From the NCBI GenBank assembly GCA_907163375.1, contig CAJQUW010010273.1, positions 62,001 through 126,000 of the forward strand: a DNA stretch of 64,000 nucleotides, written 5' to 3'. This DNA is from Prostheceraeus crozeri. Its lineage: Eukaryota; Platyhelminthes; Polycladida; Euryleptidae. How positions within the stretch are numbered: the first letter of the stretch is position 1; each line of letters starts with the position of its first letter. The translations under genes and the position numbers were made by a program. The notes under the pieces were generated by a model, which was not told the origin of the DNA, did not search any database, and saw nothing but the letters and a program-made list of their open reading frames with translations. Below are positions 44,211-55,553 of the stretch, one piece after another.

Positions 44211-45811
44211 TTATTCTCCGAAACTTAAATATATAAAATTAATTACCGTTTTATCATGATGTGAAATACAAAAATATATTTCTTTATTACCGTCAGCATA
44301 AATTTCTTTTGTAACATTATTTTCATGACTAGAATAATAATTAGGAAGATAATGTAATATTTCACGTATAATATCACGTTCTTTAGTTATTTTATTTTCT
44401 TTATCATATAAGGTCTTATTAAAAGATAATTTAAATTTATTTTCACTAACTATTGATTCTTCATCAACATTATAAATTACACTTTCTGGTATAGGATGCC
44501 ACTCCATGATAGTAATATTCAATTCCAAATTATGCTTATTATCTGATAATAATATAATAGAGAAAAATGTTGGTCTTTGATCTCTATTGGAAAATTTAAT
44601 AACACCACCATAATCTGAATCATTTTTAGTTTTTATTAAAGATGATAAAATTTTAAATTGATTAGATGTAAATCCTAATTTAAATTTTGTAGACCCAACA
44701 CATAGTTGTCTAATAGGATCTTCAACTATTCCATTATTATTATTTTCAATTGTTAAAAAATGAAATTTAGATAAATTTTGATTATATGTAGTATTAATAT
44801 CATGTTGAGATATAAATTTTTCTTCACTTAAATTTCTATAATTACTAGTATTTTTATTATTTATTTGCTTTAGTGTATTAGAATCATTATTATGATTATT
44901 ATCATCATTATTATCAGATTCTTCAATATGATTCACAGGATTATTTTGATTATGATTATGATCATGATTATGACTATGGTCATTGTTAATAGTATAAGGT
45001 GTTGTCCACATATAAATATTTTCTTGTTGTGCTAAACCATTTATATATGATTTTAATAAATTAATGTTTAAATTAGAATAGAATCCCACATATGTGTCAT
45101 TGTCATATCTTTGGAGCATTTCTACAATTTCTCTTTTATAAACAGTATCTCTATAATAATGTTGACATAATAATTCATCATTATGTTTTTTACTTTCAAT
45201 ATGAATATTATATTGATTTAATTCGTCTACAAATAGTCTAATTTTAGATTTTGAGAAAGATTTAGATTTTTTTACTTATTCTCTAATGTTGATATAATTG
45301 ATAATTTTAGTTTCAATCCAATCAGTATTACTAATTGGTAAAACCGCTCTAATAAACTCATATACACTATTATACCCTATGATAACCATATTTTCTTTAT
45401 TCAGTTCTACATATGCAACATCATTATATTTACTTACAATATCCATAAAATTTATAAATGGTTCGCCAGAAAATATACAATAATTCGTCTCAATAGAAGA
45501 TAAACCTTTAGTCTGTTCTTTAAATATTTCAGCTTGTAATTCAAACAAAAAATTAACATCTATACATGGATTGTTATTATTATTATCAAAACATTTAATT
45601 TCAAATACCGATGATCTCGTCGAATAAGAAGAACAGATGATACGGGCGAATATAATTTTTCTAAATTTCCTTTTTCCATTTTTTTCTTCAATATAATTTT
45701 TTGAAAACCTAAACACATTACTTTTGCTTTTAAACAATCCGTACACTGATATTTACTATCATAGAACTCTGACTTAGAATTCATAATTTGGCACATTTGA
45801 CTCATTTCCAT
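44211..45811 (-). pseudogene. Possible PCNA-like clamp protein, P2, broken
   Basis: Counterpart of 9998-11368 in P1, with the same two clamp-like regions and a longer His/Asn linker (HSHNHDHNHNQNN). At the N-terminus P2 has an extra Cys-bearing stretch (KYQCTDCLKAKVMC) that may be a small zinc element. The C-terminal region runs further than the P1 frame. Confidence 0.45.
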
Positions 45812-45854
45812 TTTTTTATTTTTATTAAAAAAATATTTTTTTATTGTTTAAAAA

Positions 45855-46729
45855 ATGATGTCACCAAATCTTGGTGGAGGTGCATATATCCCGAATAATC
45901 GTGAATCAGAAACAGAAATAGAAAATTATATAATGAAAACTGGAGACGTTTTATCTGGCCCATCACATCTTTCTATTCTTCCACAACAAAATACAGAGTT
46001 AACGAATAAACAATATGTTGATACACAAATTAATGACTTAAAAGAAAAATATAGAAATGATGTTTTGGTTCCACTGATGAATGAATTAAAGTTGCTAAAA
46101 CTTAATGACAAATCATTAAACGAAAAATTGTTAAAACTTGATAAAAAGGATAGAGAGCTAGAAGTAAATATAGCAAATTTTTTTTAAAAAAATTCAGAAC
46201 AATCAAAAATTTTAATATTACTTTCTATAAATTTAAAATCTGCAGTCATTAAAAATAAACATCAGGTAAAAATGTTAAAAGAACAATTAGAAGATGAAAT
46301 AGAAAAACTACCTGAAAGAATTAAAAAAAATTTAAAGCAGTTACAAACTACATTCCAAAAAGTGTTGATGAATTAAGTTCTAAAATTACTCAACAAATGA
46401 AAAGGATGAATAGAATAATAAATGAAGTAAACTCACTAAATCAAAAAGTTTATAAAATGAAAACTCTTAAAATTAATTTAGAAAATGAATTGAAGAAAAA
46501 TTATAAAGGAAATGAAGAACAATTAGATGCTGTTAAAAATCAGTTAGATGTTCTTAAAGTTCAATTGAATGCACTTAAAACGGCGTTGAAGATGAATCAG
46601 GTGAAAATGCAAGTTAATAGAAAAGAAATTAAAATACATCACACGCTGCTTGACGCAATAGATAAAGTGCAACAGAAAATTAATAAAGTTATCACGTGGT
46701 TGTTGTCCATTCACACACGTAAATCTTAA
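45855..46729 (+). pseudogene. Polinton fibre-like coiled-coil protein, P2, broken
   Basis: Begins MMSPNLGGGAYIPNNRES. The tail-fibre signature follows (TGDVLSGPSHL, LTNKQYVDTQINDLKEKY), then heptad helices. Same family as 9007-9893 in P1. Confidence 0.6.
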
Positions 46730-46825
46730 TCGGACCAAAAGTCCTCAGGTTACTAACCTATAGAACCTTGTTCAAAGGCTTTAGCCGATCACTTTTGTTC
46801 AGGTTACTAACCAATCATAAACGTA
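46729..46825. repeat. Eroded hairpin array, P2
   Basis: GGACCAAAAGTCCTCAGGTT, then ACTAACC and AAAGGCTTTAGCCGATC, correspond to the P1 array at 8854-9003, but the stems are mutated. Confidence 0.7.
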
Positions 46826-46862
46826 AATAATTTCCCCCAAAAGTCAAATTTAATCCTAAAAA

Positions 46863-47306
46863 ATGCCTATAATTTATAAACACAATCTTCAAAATTTTGC
46901 TTCAAATAAAAAAATTGCCCATGAACCATCTATGAAATCTGTTTACCATTATAACAATGTAGAAACTATTCAAAAAGAAGGAGTTGGTATATTTTCTGGC
47001 ATCAGTGATAATATAGGAGGTATCGTTAATGTTATTAGAAATAATAAATATTTGATTGCATCTGCTGCAAAAGGAGCAGCTGCTATAGGTAGTACAGCTA
47101 GTGCAATATCAAATGCTGTTAAGTCTCAAAACGAATTAAAACAACTAGAAACTATTCGTAAACTTAAGAATGATTCTGAAGAAGTAAAAAAATTTAAAAA
47201 ACTCTCAGAGGAAACAAAAAACAAAATTGCTAACATAACAGCTGATAGTAAACATGAGGAGAAATCAATTGAAGAAATAAGAGGTAATGGTTTAGCAAAA
47301 TTCTAA
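46863..47306 (+). CDS. Polinton pVI-like small virion protein, P2
   Basis: A 147-residue frame that looks whole. Start MPIIYKHNLQNFASNKKIAH. A Gly/Ile-rich amphipathic segment (GIFSGISDNIGGIVNVI and SAAKGAAAIGSTASAISNAV) is followed by a charged helix and a C-terminal RGNGLAKF. A membrane-active role like adenovirus protein VI is only inferred. It serves as the insert-free reference for the two palindromic inserts in P1. Confidence 0.6.
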   Translation: MPIIYKHNLQNFASNKKIAHEPSMKSVYHYNNVETIQKEGVGIFSGISDNIGGIVNVIRNNKYLIASAAKGAAAIGSTASAISNAVKSQNELKQLETIRKLKNDSEEVKKFKKLSEETKNKIANITADSKHEEKSIEEIRGNGLAKF

Positions 47307-47380
47307 AATATATTCTGAAAAGGAATCCTAAGAAAATTACTTTTAGAAAAAACAAAAAAGTCAAATTATTTTTTATAAAA

Positions 47381-48714
47381 ATGTCTTCCCTGATTGAAAG
47401 TAAATTTAGATTAGACGATCCTCCGTTCGTCAGTTATAATCAAGAAAAGAATGACTATATAAGAATTGCTATGAATCCCGGTTCTTCCAGTAGAGTAAAT
47501 ACTGGAGGAGATATAATCTTTGAAGTTGATAATCAACAAAGCTAGTTATATTTACCTGATTCCTTTTTACACTGTGAATATTCTTTATATAGTGATGCCA
47601 ATTTTACAACACCATTACCAGATACCGATAATATTGCATTAGAGAATAATTTCTTTCCAAGATTATTTACACAAATGCGTTTAGATGTTGCAACTCAAAC
47701 TATAGAAACAAAAAGTGATTCTTCAGGTGTAATTGATACTATGCTTAGATTTGTAACAATTGGTGAAAATAATAAGAAGCATGAAATCGAAGGTTGGTTT
47801 CCAGATAATAATAATGGAATAATTGTAGATGATTAAACTCACGCTGGAACAGATGCAGCAGGAATTGCGAAAGATGTAGAAAATATTGCAAATCATTTAA
47901 ATAAAACAAATAATACTGCATATAAAGAAAGACGTGAGTTTAACAAATAAAGTAAACAGACAGTAAATTGGTCATTGTCTCCATTATTCGGATATTTAGA
48001 TTATGACAAAATATCATATCAATTAAAATTTAGATCAATAATTCATCGCACAGCAAATAATGAATTAATCTTTTATGGTAAGACTGGAAAAAAGCATATT
48101 CAAAAATTGATAGACTTGAATGGTGGATAAAGCATATTACTCCTAGTTTAGAGATTGAATCAACTATTGCAAAAAGATTAAACACTAACAAACCAATTCC
48201 AGCAAATTTTCTAAAGCGTACTGCTAGTTCTGTAACTTTTTCAGAGCAAACATTCAACCTGCATTTTACGAGAACTTCCAATACTCCAAGATATTTATTA
48301 CTAACTTTTCAAAGAAATGATTCTCCAAGTTTTGATAAAAACAATAATCTTTTCCATATTAACACAATTCGAAGTTTACAAGTTGCCTTGAATCAAACCC
48401 GATATCCTATTGATCCATTAAGATTCGATGATACCAATAATCAATTTATGGAAGGATATGATGCTTATCGAAATCTTTGTATAGAATTTGGAGTTGAACC
48501 ACAATTAACTCCTGGAGATTTGAGACATTTATATCCTGTTTTCTGTTTCGATTTAAGTGCACAATCAGAAGATATTGTTAATGATGGTTGTGATGTAACA
48601 ATTTATATTGAAAAGAAAGATTCCACACCTTCATTAATGGCTCATGGTTTATTGCTAGAAGATGTAAAATATTCTATTGAAATTCTTAATGGAAAGATGG
48701 TTAGGATTGGTTAA
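47381..48714 (+). pseudogene. MCP: Probable Polinton major capsid protein, P2, broken
   Basis: Same protein as 6805-8127 in P1. Shared landmarks are MNPGSSSRVNTGG near the start and LTPGDLRHLYPVFCFDLSAQ near the end. Broken in several places. Confidence 0.65.
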
Positions 48715-48768
48715 TTAAAATTTTTGGTAACTTAAAATTTGTTCTTAACTTAAAATTTTTTATTAAAA

Positions 48769-49248
48769 ATGTCGCAAGCGAAAAGTAATAATAAAACTGT
48801 TGAATTAAAACTACGTAACATTGTTGACAAAAATACACCTCAAACTATTACCATTGATAAAATGAAATATTACATAAGTAAACCAATGATAGAGAATGTT
48901 AAATTACAAGAAGAAAAGAATGGTGGAATTCTCTCACTAATTCCACTAATAATAGGTGGCATAGCAGCAGCAGGAAGTGTTGCAGGTGGGACAGCTGGTA
49001 TTGTCCAGGCAGTAAGTAACAATAAATCAGAGAAGGCAGCATTAGAAGAACAAAAACGTCATAACAGAGAGCTAGAGAAAGTTGCCAGGGGTGAAGGAAT
49101 AGTAGATAATTCTATTAGTAAATTAAATTTAGTTGATGAAGGAAAACGAGTTCTCAAAAACATTCTACATAATGTTGATGATTTAATAGAAATAAAAGAA
49201 ACTACAGATGGTTCTGGAATATATCTAAGTCCTAGTATGATTAGGTAA
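48769..49248 (+). CDS. Polinton pX-like hydrophobic virion protein, P2
   Basis: A 159-residue frame that looks whole. It has the adenovirus pX-like GGILSLIPLIIGG core with the following Ala/Gly run, then a charged C-terminal helix. Ends SPSMIR like the P1 protein but without the palindromic insert at the stop. Confidence 0.7.
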   Translation: MSQAKSNNKTVELKLRNIVDKNTPQTITIDKMKYYISKPMIENVKLQEEKNGGILSLIPLIIGGIAAAGSVAGGTAGIVQAVSNNKSEKAALEEQKRHNRELEKVARGEGIVDNSISKLNLVDEGKRVLKNILHNVDDLIEIKETTDGSGIYLSPSMIR

Positions 49249-49274
49249 AACATTTATTTTATTTTATCTTTAAA

Positions 49275-50621
49275 ATGAAATCCACAAATTTTATAAGTTC
49301 TACAAATTCCGGAAATTTAATTAAATTAAAAATTTCTAATTTAGATTTATTAAATTATCTCTTAAAAGTACATTCAAGCCATCGGCTGCACACCAGTGGT
49401 GATTCAACGTCGCTGCATTCCGGAGGTGACATACAAAAAACATTAGAAAACTTTCCTCGATTTATTTGTAGTAAATATTATAAAGAAAAACATCTTCCTG
49501 GTCATTCATATACCGGCCCAGGAACTCGATTAGATATAAGACTAGATGACAATAATAATCCAAAACCAGGTGAGGAACCAATAAACAGAGTTGATGCAGC
49601 AGCTTGTAGACACGATTTAGCTTATCAAAATCATGACCTAAGTTCTCGACATGAAGCAGATAAGAAAATGATTCAGGAATTAGATAGTGTTCAAAATCCT
49701 TCCTTTAGAGAAAGAATTGAAAGAATGTCTGTAAGGAAAGCATTACAAGCAAAAATACTGTTCGGTCAGGGTTTAGACAAAACTCATGACTCTGAAACCT
49801 ACGCGTCCGAAATTCATAAAGAATATAGAAAACCAAAATATCTATTGAAAGTAAAAGTATTTAATAAAGATGAAATTTGGAGTGCTGATCTAATCAATAT
49901 GCCGAATGAAAGAGGGTTTAAGTACGCATTGACCGTTATAGATTTATATACACGATACGCTTGGGCAAAGCCTTTAAAAAACAAAAGTGGTTTGTTAGTT
50001 AAATATGCGTTTGAAGAAATCTTTAAAGAAATTAATAGAAAGACAAAAAAATTGTTTGTTGATAAGGAATCTGAGTTTTTTAACAGAAATGTTAAGCCAT
50101 TATTTGAAACTGTTTATTCCACAGAAAATGCTGGCAAAGCTGTAGTAATTGAGAGGTTCAATAGAACTTTAAAATATAAAGTATTCAAGAAATTTACAGA
50201 ACAAGATAATCAGAAATGGCTAAAAATATTATCAGGAATTGTAGATCAGTACAATAATAAAGTTCATTCAGGTATTGAAGAAACTCCAAAGAATGCTTTT
50301 GACGATCCTGATTTGATACGAAAGAAAATATTCGAAAATAATTATTCGAATGAGAGTAATCCGAATTTGCAGAAACGTAGGCCGAAATTTAAGATTGGAG
50401 ATAGAGTAAGGATATTCAAATATAAAAATATATTCGAGAAAGGCTTTGTTGGCTATTGGACTAAAGAGATATTTGAAGTTTGCAGAATAAATCAAAATTA
50501 TCCGATTACTTATGAAATAAGAGATTTAGATAATGAGGAAATCACTGACAGATTTTATGAAAACGAATTACAAATAACCGAGCTTCAACCTTTTGGTGGC
50601 GCTTTGGCTAGCTTCGCTTGA
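49275..50621 (+). CDS. INT: Polinton PLA2-like/integrase fusion protein, P2
   Basis: A single open frame of 448 residues. Residues about 75-140 hold a parvovirus VP1-type phospholipase A2 signature: GHSYTGPGTRLDIRL (calcium loop) and DAAACRHDLAYQNHDLSSRH (His-Asp pair). Residues about 195-360 hold a retroviral-type integrase core (IWSADLINMP, KLFVDKESEF, VIERFNRTLK). The C-terminal block is KFKIGDRVRIFKYKN and FVGYWTKEIFEV. Integration is the known job of Polinton integrase. The PLA2-like part would suit membrane breach during entry (inference). The last residues (LQPFGGALASFA) come from a palindromic segment absent in P1. Confidence 0.85.
   Translation: MKSTNFISSTNSGNLIKLKISNLDLLNYLLKVHSSHRLHTSGDSTSLHSGGDIQKTLENFPRFICSKYYKEKHLPGHSYTGPGTRLDIRLDDNNNPKPGEEPINRVDAAACRHDLAYQNHDLSSRHEADKKMIQELDSVQNPSFRERIERMSVRKALQAKILFGQGLDKTHDSETYASEIHKEYRKPKYLLKVKVFNKDEIWSADLINMPNERGFKYALTVIDLYTRYAWAKPLKNKSGLLVKYAFEEIFKEINRKTKKLFVDKESEFFNRNVKPLFETVYSTENAGKAVVIERFNRTLKYKVFKKFTEQDNQKWLKILSGIVDQYNNKVHSGIEETPKNAFDDPDLIRKKIFENNYSNESNPNLQKRRPKFKIGDRVRIFKYKNIFEKGFVGYWTKEIFEVCRINQNYPITYEIRDLDNEEITDRFYENELQITELQPFGGALASFA
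50579..50620. repeat. Palindromic segment at the 3' end of the P2 integrase gene
   Basis: CGAGCTTCAACCTTTTGGTG and GCGCTTTGGCTAGCTTCGC lie just before the stop. P1 ends without them (about 4750). The frame is kept and the stop is supplied by the insert. Confidence 0.6.
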
Positions 50622-50679
50622 TTTTTTAATTATCATTAGAACTAACGTTTTTTGGGAATTAAATTCCCTTACTCAATTC

Positions 50680-51114
50680 CCTTATTCAATTCTAACATAA
50701 TATCAAGAAATGGTACTCCTTTCTGTAATTTAAATAAAAATAAAGACATAACTGACCGCAATAAGTTGTTTCTAGTTTTTGAATTTGAAATGTATTATAA
50801 ATTCCATTTCCAAGTAATTCTTTGACTTCACTTGTAGGTGGAAGTCCGTATGAGTCGAAATAGTAATTGTCACCATTTTTATTAGACATACCTGCTGACC
50901 AATGTACTCCTTTTTTGATCTAATGTGTGAAGATTTGTTACGAAATTTATAGATATTTATTTATATTTATAGATGGCTTTTTTAAGAATTGTAATTCATC
51001 CCTCATCAATAGGTGAAAATTCTTTATTCCCAATTGATTAGCAATTTTCTTTAGATCAAAATTCGTTGTTGTTTGTTTCCCATATATTTTTAAGAACTCG
51101 GTAATGCTAGACAT
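50680..51114 (-). pseudogene. PRO: Polinton adenovirus-type protease, P2, broken
   Basis: Homologue of 4222-4674 in P1, with the TYCGQLCLY nucleophile block and DSYGLPP acid block recognisable. Broken. Confidence 0.75.
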
Positions 51115-51536
51115 TTTATAATAAAAAAATTTCTTATAGGGACCCCTAGAAGTCAGAAGGGGGATTGAGTTAAAAAAACTGTCGCATAATGATGACTTTC
51201 CTTACTACTTATTCGATTTTGAAATGATTTAATTTAATCTAAATTAAAAAGTTACATTATTTAACAGATTTCCTTTTTTCATGAACTTCTCAAAATGAAT
51301 TAGAAAAAAACTGAGTTTTAGATATTTCTTGAATCACTGTTTGCTTACTTGCTTTTCAGATGTAGTTGTCATTTTCTTTCTTAGTTAATTACGTAAAGAC
51401 TGAAAAGTGACGACGACGTTGACAGTTGATAAATCTCTATCCATCAGAACAAAAAGGAATACATTAGCCTGCAGGACAAAAGAATAAAGAATCGCAGATT
51501 CCCACGAAGCGTCAAACTTCAATCTAAATGCTACAA

Positions 51537-51716
51537 CTATTGGTGTTGTTGATTATCTTCTTCTCTTTGAGCATGCTGTTGCCGTTGTTGCTCTTCTATT
51601 CGCATTTGTTCTTGTACTTGTTCATATGTTGCTGGGTTTGATACTTCAATATTAATAGGTTGACTTGTTTGCTGTATAATATTTTCTTCCTCCATTTCTG
51701 ATAATTGTCTATTCAT
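51537..51716 (-). CDS. Small Gln/Glu-rich accessory frame of P2
   Basis: About 59 codons from MNRQLSEMEEENIIQQ to a Gln/Glu/His-rich helix (QEQMRIEEQQRQQHAQREED) and a TAG stop. It lies just downstream of the second small frame with the VGSIERIL motif. Family unknown. It may be the C-terminal half of one accessory gene. No clear P1 counterpart. Confidence 0.35.
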   Translation of the reverse strand: MNRQLSEMEEENIIQQTSQPINIEVSNPATYEQVQEQMRIEEQQRQQHAQREEDNQQHQ

Positions 51717-51759
51717 ATTATAAAATAATTTCTGTCTCTGTTCAATAAGGTGTAGTATT

Positions 51760-51950
51760 TTTTTTCAATTCTAAAATTGACTCTTCTTTCACCAAGATTT
51801 TGAAACAAGACACCAATGTTATGATCACGAAATAAATTGCTCCTCGATTGAAGCTGTATGATTTGCCTTGTTAGTCCTTCTATTCTCTGACGTTTTACTT
51901 GAAGTCGAAGTATGCGTTCAATAGATCCAACTATGATATTGTGATAAAGT
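51760..51950 (-). pseudogene. Counterpart of the small basic accessory frame, P2
   Basis: VGSIERILRLQVKRQRIEGL, then TRQIIQLQSRSN, matches the P1 frame at 3243-3452 in motif and order. Basic helix followed by a Leu/Gln heptad-like segment. Unknown role. Confidence 0.35.
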
Positions 51951-52302
51951 CAACGCTTTACGCAAGTACTCTCTTTCAAACGAACTGAGATAAGTTTAAA
52001 ATTTGTTAAATGAGATATAGTTTATAAGCATCAATGAAATCCCTCTATGACAACGTTGACGCGACAATTGTAACTTTCTAAAACAATAGCGTTCAAGTAA
52101 CCAATGAATCGCTGCCAATTTCTGAGCAGTTTTGGATTCCAAAGCGGTTTTGGATCCAAATGTGGTCGCGGATGGAAAAATGGCAGCGCAGTTGGCAAGT
52201 GTGGGAAAGAGAAAGACATAAGTGCGGGTAACAGCTGTTTGATCTGTAATGCAATGGTTCATGAATTCGGGAAGTAACTGCATTGTTTCATGAATGCGGG
52301 TA

Positions 52303-52612
52303 TCAGCTGTTCCCTATAATTAAGTGTTCATCAAAGTGCAAAGCAGTAACAATAACAGACATTCCAATACCTAGTGTTACATTCTTAAATTTAGACCATT
52401 TCTTTCTTAATTTATCATAATGCTCTAATCTTAATAATAATTGAGATTCCTTATCTTTCATATACCTAACTCTATCTTTGTGCTTTTCTTTATTCATTTT
52501 TTCAATGTCCAATTCACTTGTTTTTTATTGTGATAACGAAGGATATATTCTCGTCGTCGTCGTCCCCGTCAAAGTTTCTTCCATTTTTGAGGTTTCCATT
52601 TTTTAATAAATA
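52303..52612 (-). pseudogene. N-terminal fragment of the hydrophobic protein in the P2 right end
   Basis: The reverse complement repeats the start of the gene at 31986 (METSKMEE..., then KDRVRYMKDKESQLLLRLEH). It is part of the right terminal repeat, so the gene's 5' end has been copied to the far end of the element. Only a fragment exists here. Confidence 0.75.
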
Positions 52613-53113
52613 TTTTGATATTTTTTGGTCTATGTGAAAAGACTACGTAAAGTTTTGGACTACGTAAATTTTTGGACAACTTAAATTTTCGACCACGTGC
52701 TATTTTGAGACAACTTAAATTTTCGACCACGTGAAATTTTTGAAACTTCTTTTCAGTAGATGAAAAAACCCCAACGAGCTTAAAAATGTTTTTTTGATTT
52801 TATCCTTAAAATTATTTTTATTTATAAAACTCTTTTTCAGTGTATGAAATATTTCCTATACTCATTCTGGATGTATCTTATTTTCATTTTAGTTGTCCTG
52901 AATCGGTGATATATTCATTTTTTTGCATTTTTGGGGTACCTTATTTTTTTATTTTTTTGCTTATCCTGGACCGGTCATATATATATATATATATTTTTTT
53001 TTCTCTTTGGTTGTACTGAATCGGTCATATATTCATTTTTCTTTGCATTTTTGGGGTACCTTATTTTTTTTATTATTTTTTGCTTGTCCTAGAACGATCT
53101 TATGTCCATTACT
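52364..53113 (-). repeat. P2 right terminal inverted repeat
   Basis: Diverged reverse complement of 31523-32212. It ends ...AAGATCGTTC/GTCCATTACT-type termini and includes an (AT)n microsatellite near 52977-52995. The target duplication CTCAAT follows at 53114-53119. Confidence 0.85.
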
Positions 53114-53338
53114 CTCAATATATTCAAATGCAATTAATACAAAGTATCTGCAGCTTAAGGCAGGAGCATCATTCATCATCTGAATGTTTCGTGTTGCTTT
53201 CCATTTTTCTGTTGTGAATACAGTTTTATTTTTCAGCGATTTGCCGGAAGCCGAGGAACTATTGTGTTAATTGCTCAATATATTCAAGTGCAATTAATAC
53301 ATAGCATCTGCAGCTTAAGGCAGGATCATCATTCATCT
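53114..53338. repeat. Tandem ~160-bp host duplication at the P2 insertion site
   Basis: CTCAATATATTCAA through CATCATTCATC occurs at 53114-53178 and again at 53274-53338. The block between them (53180-53273) repeats 31424-31516. The P2 target was therefore inside the first of two tandem units. Confidence 0.85.
53237..53338 (+). other. Possible duplicated host exon
   Basis: A TTTTATTTTTCAG acceptor-like tract ends at 53236. The frame RFAGSRGTIVLIAQYIQ stays open across the unit. Compared with the copy split by P2, the changes are few and none makes a stop. No clear donor. Function unknown. Confidence 0.2.
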
Positions 53339-55375
53339 TTTTTCCTTTTGCATCAAACCGGTCACTAAATAACAGTCAATCACTTAAGTGATATATCGAT
53401 ATTTTAGCGATTATTTTAGTGAATTGAAATCTAAAAGTGATCAATGAATGCATGCACAACTGGTTATCAACAATAAGATGAAGTATTTGTAGATTCCAGA
53501 CAAAGATTACAATATGTTCAGTGGGCAAAAGTTGGCAAATGCATTAATATAGGAAAACAATCATATAACGCCCACATCAATATGTAGATAAATGGGTCGT
53601 CTATTAAGTACCTTAACAATCAATTAATTTCTATGCCAAATCAACTCTGACATTCTAGCCATAGAAATGGAACTTCATCTATGTTTTTGTCTTCCAATCG
53701 TCTACGGATAACTATGTGATTTTCCGCTAATTCATAGTTTTGACATGGCTGTTCAGTCCCTTCCATTTATTAATTCAATGCTCTTCTGTTATCAATTGAG
53801 ATATCAAATAAAACTGCTTATAAGAGCTGGCGAAAAAGTAATATCATAGATGTCCCCACAAATCATGCTTTGATTGCATACTTCACTTATATACTTAGTT
53901 TGTGCAAACTACACAAGTGGAACCATCTCCTTTTTCCATATCCTACACATTAACTGTCATCCTACAATTGTTGCATTCAGAATTCTATGCATACAAGCAT
54001 TCGAAAGCTCGTCATGTTGACCAGACTATACTTTCATGCAATTTCTTAACATTCGTTCATGCAGCAATTATCACCAATTTCAAAAATCTGTATTTTATGC
54101 TGTCTTCCCAGCCAGATTCTTCGTCAGCTAGAGCCATTCAATCAAAATAAGTGAGATTGAGTTTCAAACTCAAGCATAGAATATTCTGTCATCTGCAGGA
54201 CATTAACTGTTCTACCCTGATGTTACTCTACAGACTATGCTTGTTATTTGGTAATATGCCAAATATAGCACTTATAATGATTTTTTTAGCCAACAGACAA
54301 TCATCCAATTGGATGAGTTTTTTTGGAAAATTCATTGATAAAACATTCAGATGGTAAACCTATCTTGACAACGAGAGCGTTTAAGGTCAACTGAGTAGCG
54401 AAATTAAACTCAACTTTTATCCAAAATATTTCTGAAAAAAGTAAAATTAACCATTATAATTGGTTAAATGATAAATTCGACTTGAAAGTTCTCTAAGTTA
54501 GCATTTAAAATCCCTTTTATTATATTCAGCAAATAGTAAATGATTGAGCTGTCTTCTTTATTGATTAGCAATTATCTTTCTTATGTATCTGTACAAATGT
54601 ACGTATCTTACTCTGTGCTTCTGTGTATCTTACTCTGTGTATAAAAATGTGTATTTGTACAGTAAGGTATGTTGATCGAGAACAGTTGAGAATTGCACAA
54701 AGGAGGGTACACTCCGGCTGCATTTTTGCGCTCCAGTTTCGCTGACTCAAGTGTGCTCCCAGCTTCGATTTCTGAGATTTTGGGGTTACACTCCGCGCTC
54801 CGGACTACACTGATAAGAGTGATGAACTTTTGATATGGTAATCAAGATTGAAATACATGTTTGTATTTTTGTCGAAGGCATTGTGATTCGTTCTATAATA
54901 GCGAATACCTCCATGGAACAATCCACGAACTCGTCGGATCACTGATCGAGTGACAAGAAAACCAAGTATTGATGCATGCTACGTCAGTTCAGCCATTACG
55001 AATCATATTATTATTTTGACTAACCATGATATGATGAGCTTAAATAACAGAAATTGACATCATGGATATAGATAGAATTGACTGCATCATGTCAAGCCAA
55101 GGACTGGATATAAACTGAAATTGTGCAATGCGAAAGAATTATCTTATCACAAGTTCGATCAGTAGGTACGTAGTTAGATGGGATTTAGTATTATGCTGCT
55201 TGATTTATGACATGAGAGACACTTTCCTATACGAACAATATCGAGAGACTGACGCATCAAGATATCAATGACAACATACCGGTACATGTATTTTCAAAAG
55301 GTGTGAGGACAATTGCACCGCACTTACCAGTAGACGCATTTTAAAATTAATGTAACCCGACGCTTATCTTTATAT
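53339..55375. other. Non-coding DNA, nothing recognised
   Basis: Two kilobases of AT-rich sequence. Short frames occur on both strands (for example near 53902-54357) but show no family, codon pattern or splice context that I would defend. Confidence 0.4.
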
Positions 55376-55553
55376 TAAGGGCCGTATTCATAGTCACTGC
55401 TATATCTTAGCTACAGCTAAGCTGTAGCTAACTAAACAATATTGGTATTCATGGTTCACAGCTATCTTTTAGAGCTTAGATGTCGTCTTTTAGGTTCCAT
55501 TATAATAGTTAGATAGCTTATTAGATGCCTAAACTCTATATTAAAGACTTGGT

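Larger units (their letters stand above)
31523..53113. mobile_element. Polinton/Maverick element 2 (P2), broken, with nested LTR element
   Basis: 21.6 kb including a 4.2-kb Ty3/gypsy insertion, so about 17.4 kb of Polinton. It lies in the opposite orientation to P1 and shares its gene order. The ends begin AGTAATG like P1 and P3, but most of the inverted repeat is a different sequence. The two terminal repeats have diverged visibly, and the genes carry some tens of breaks, most of them in the polymerase. It is therefore older than P1. Several parts remain open: penton, pVI-like, pX-like and the PLA2-like/integrase gene. Confidence 0.94.

Noticed and set aside
52977-52995. An (AT)n run as a possible regulatory element
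   Set aside because: It is an ordinary microsatellite in one arm of the P2 end and is absent from the other arm.
53902-54357. Consecutive plus-strand frames of 68-82 residues
   Set aside because: They are isolated, have no splice context, and their composition is that of random AT-rich DNA.
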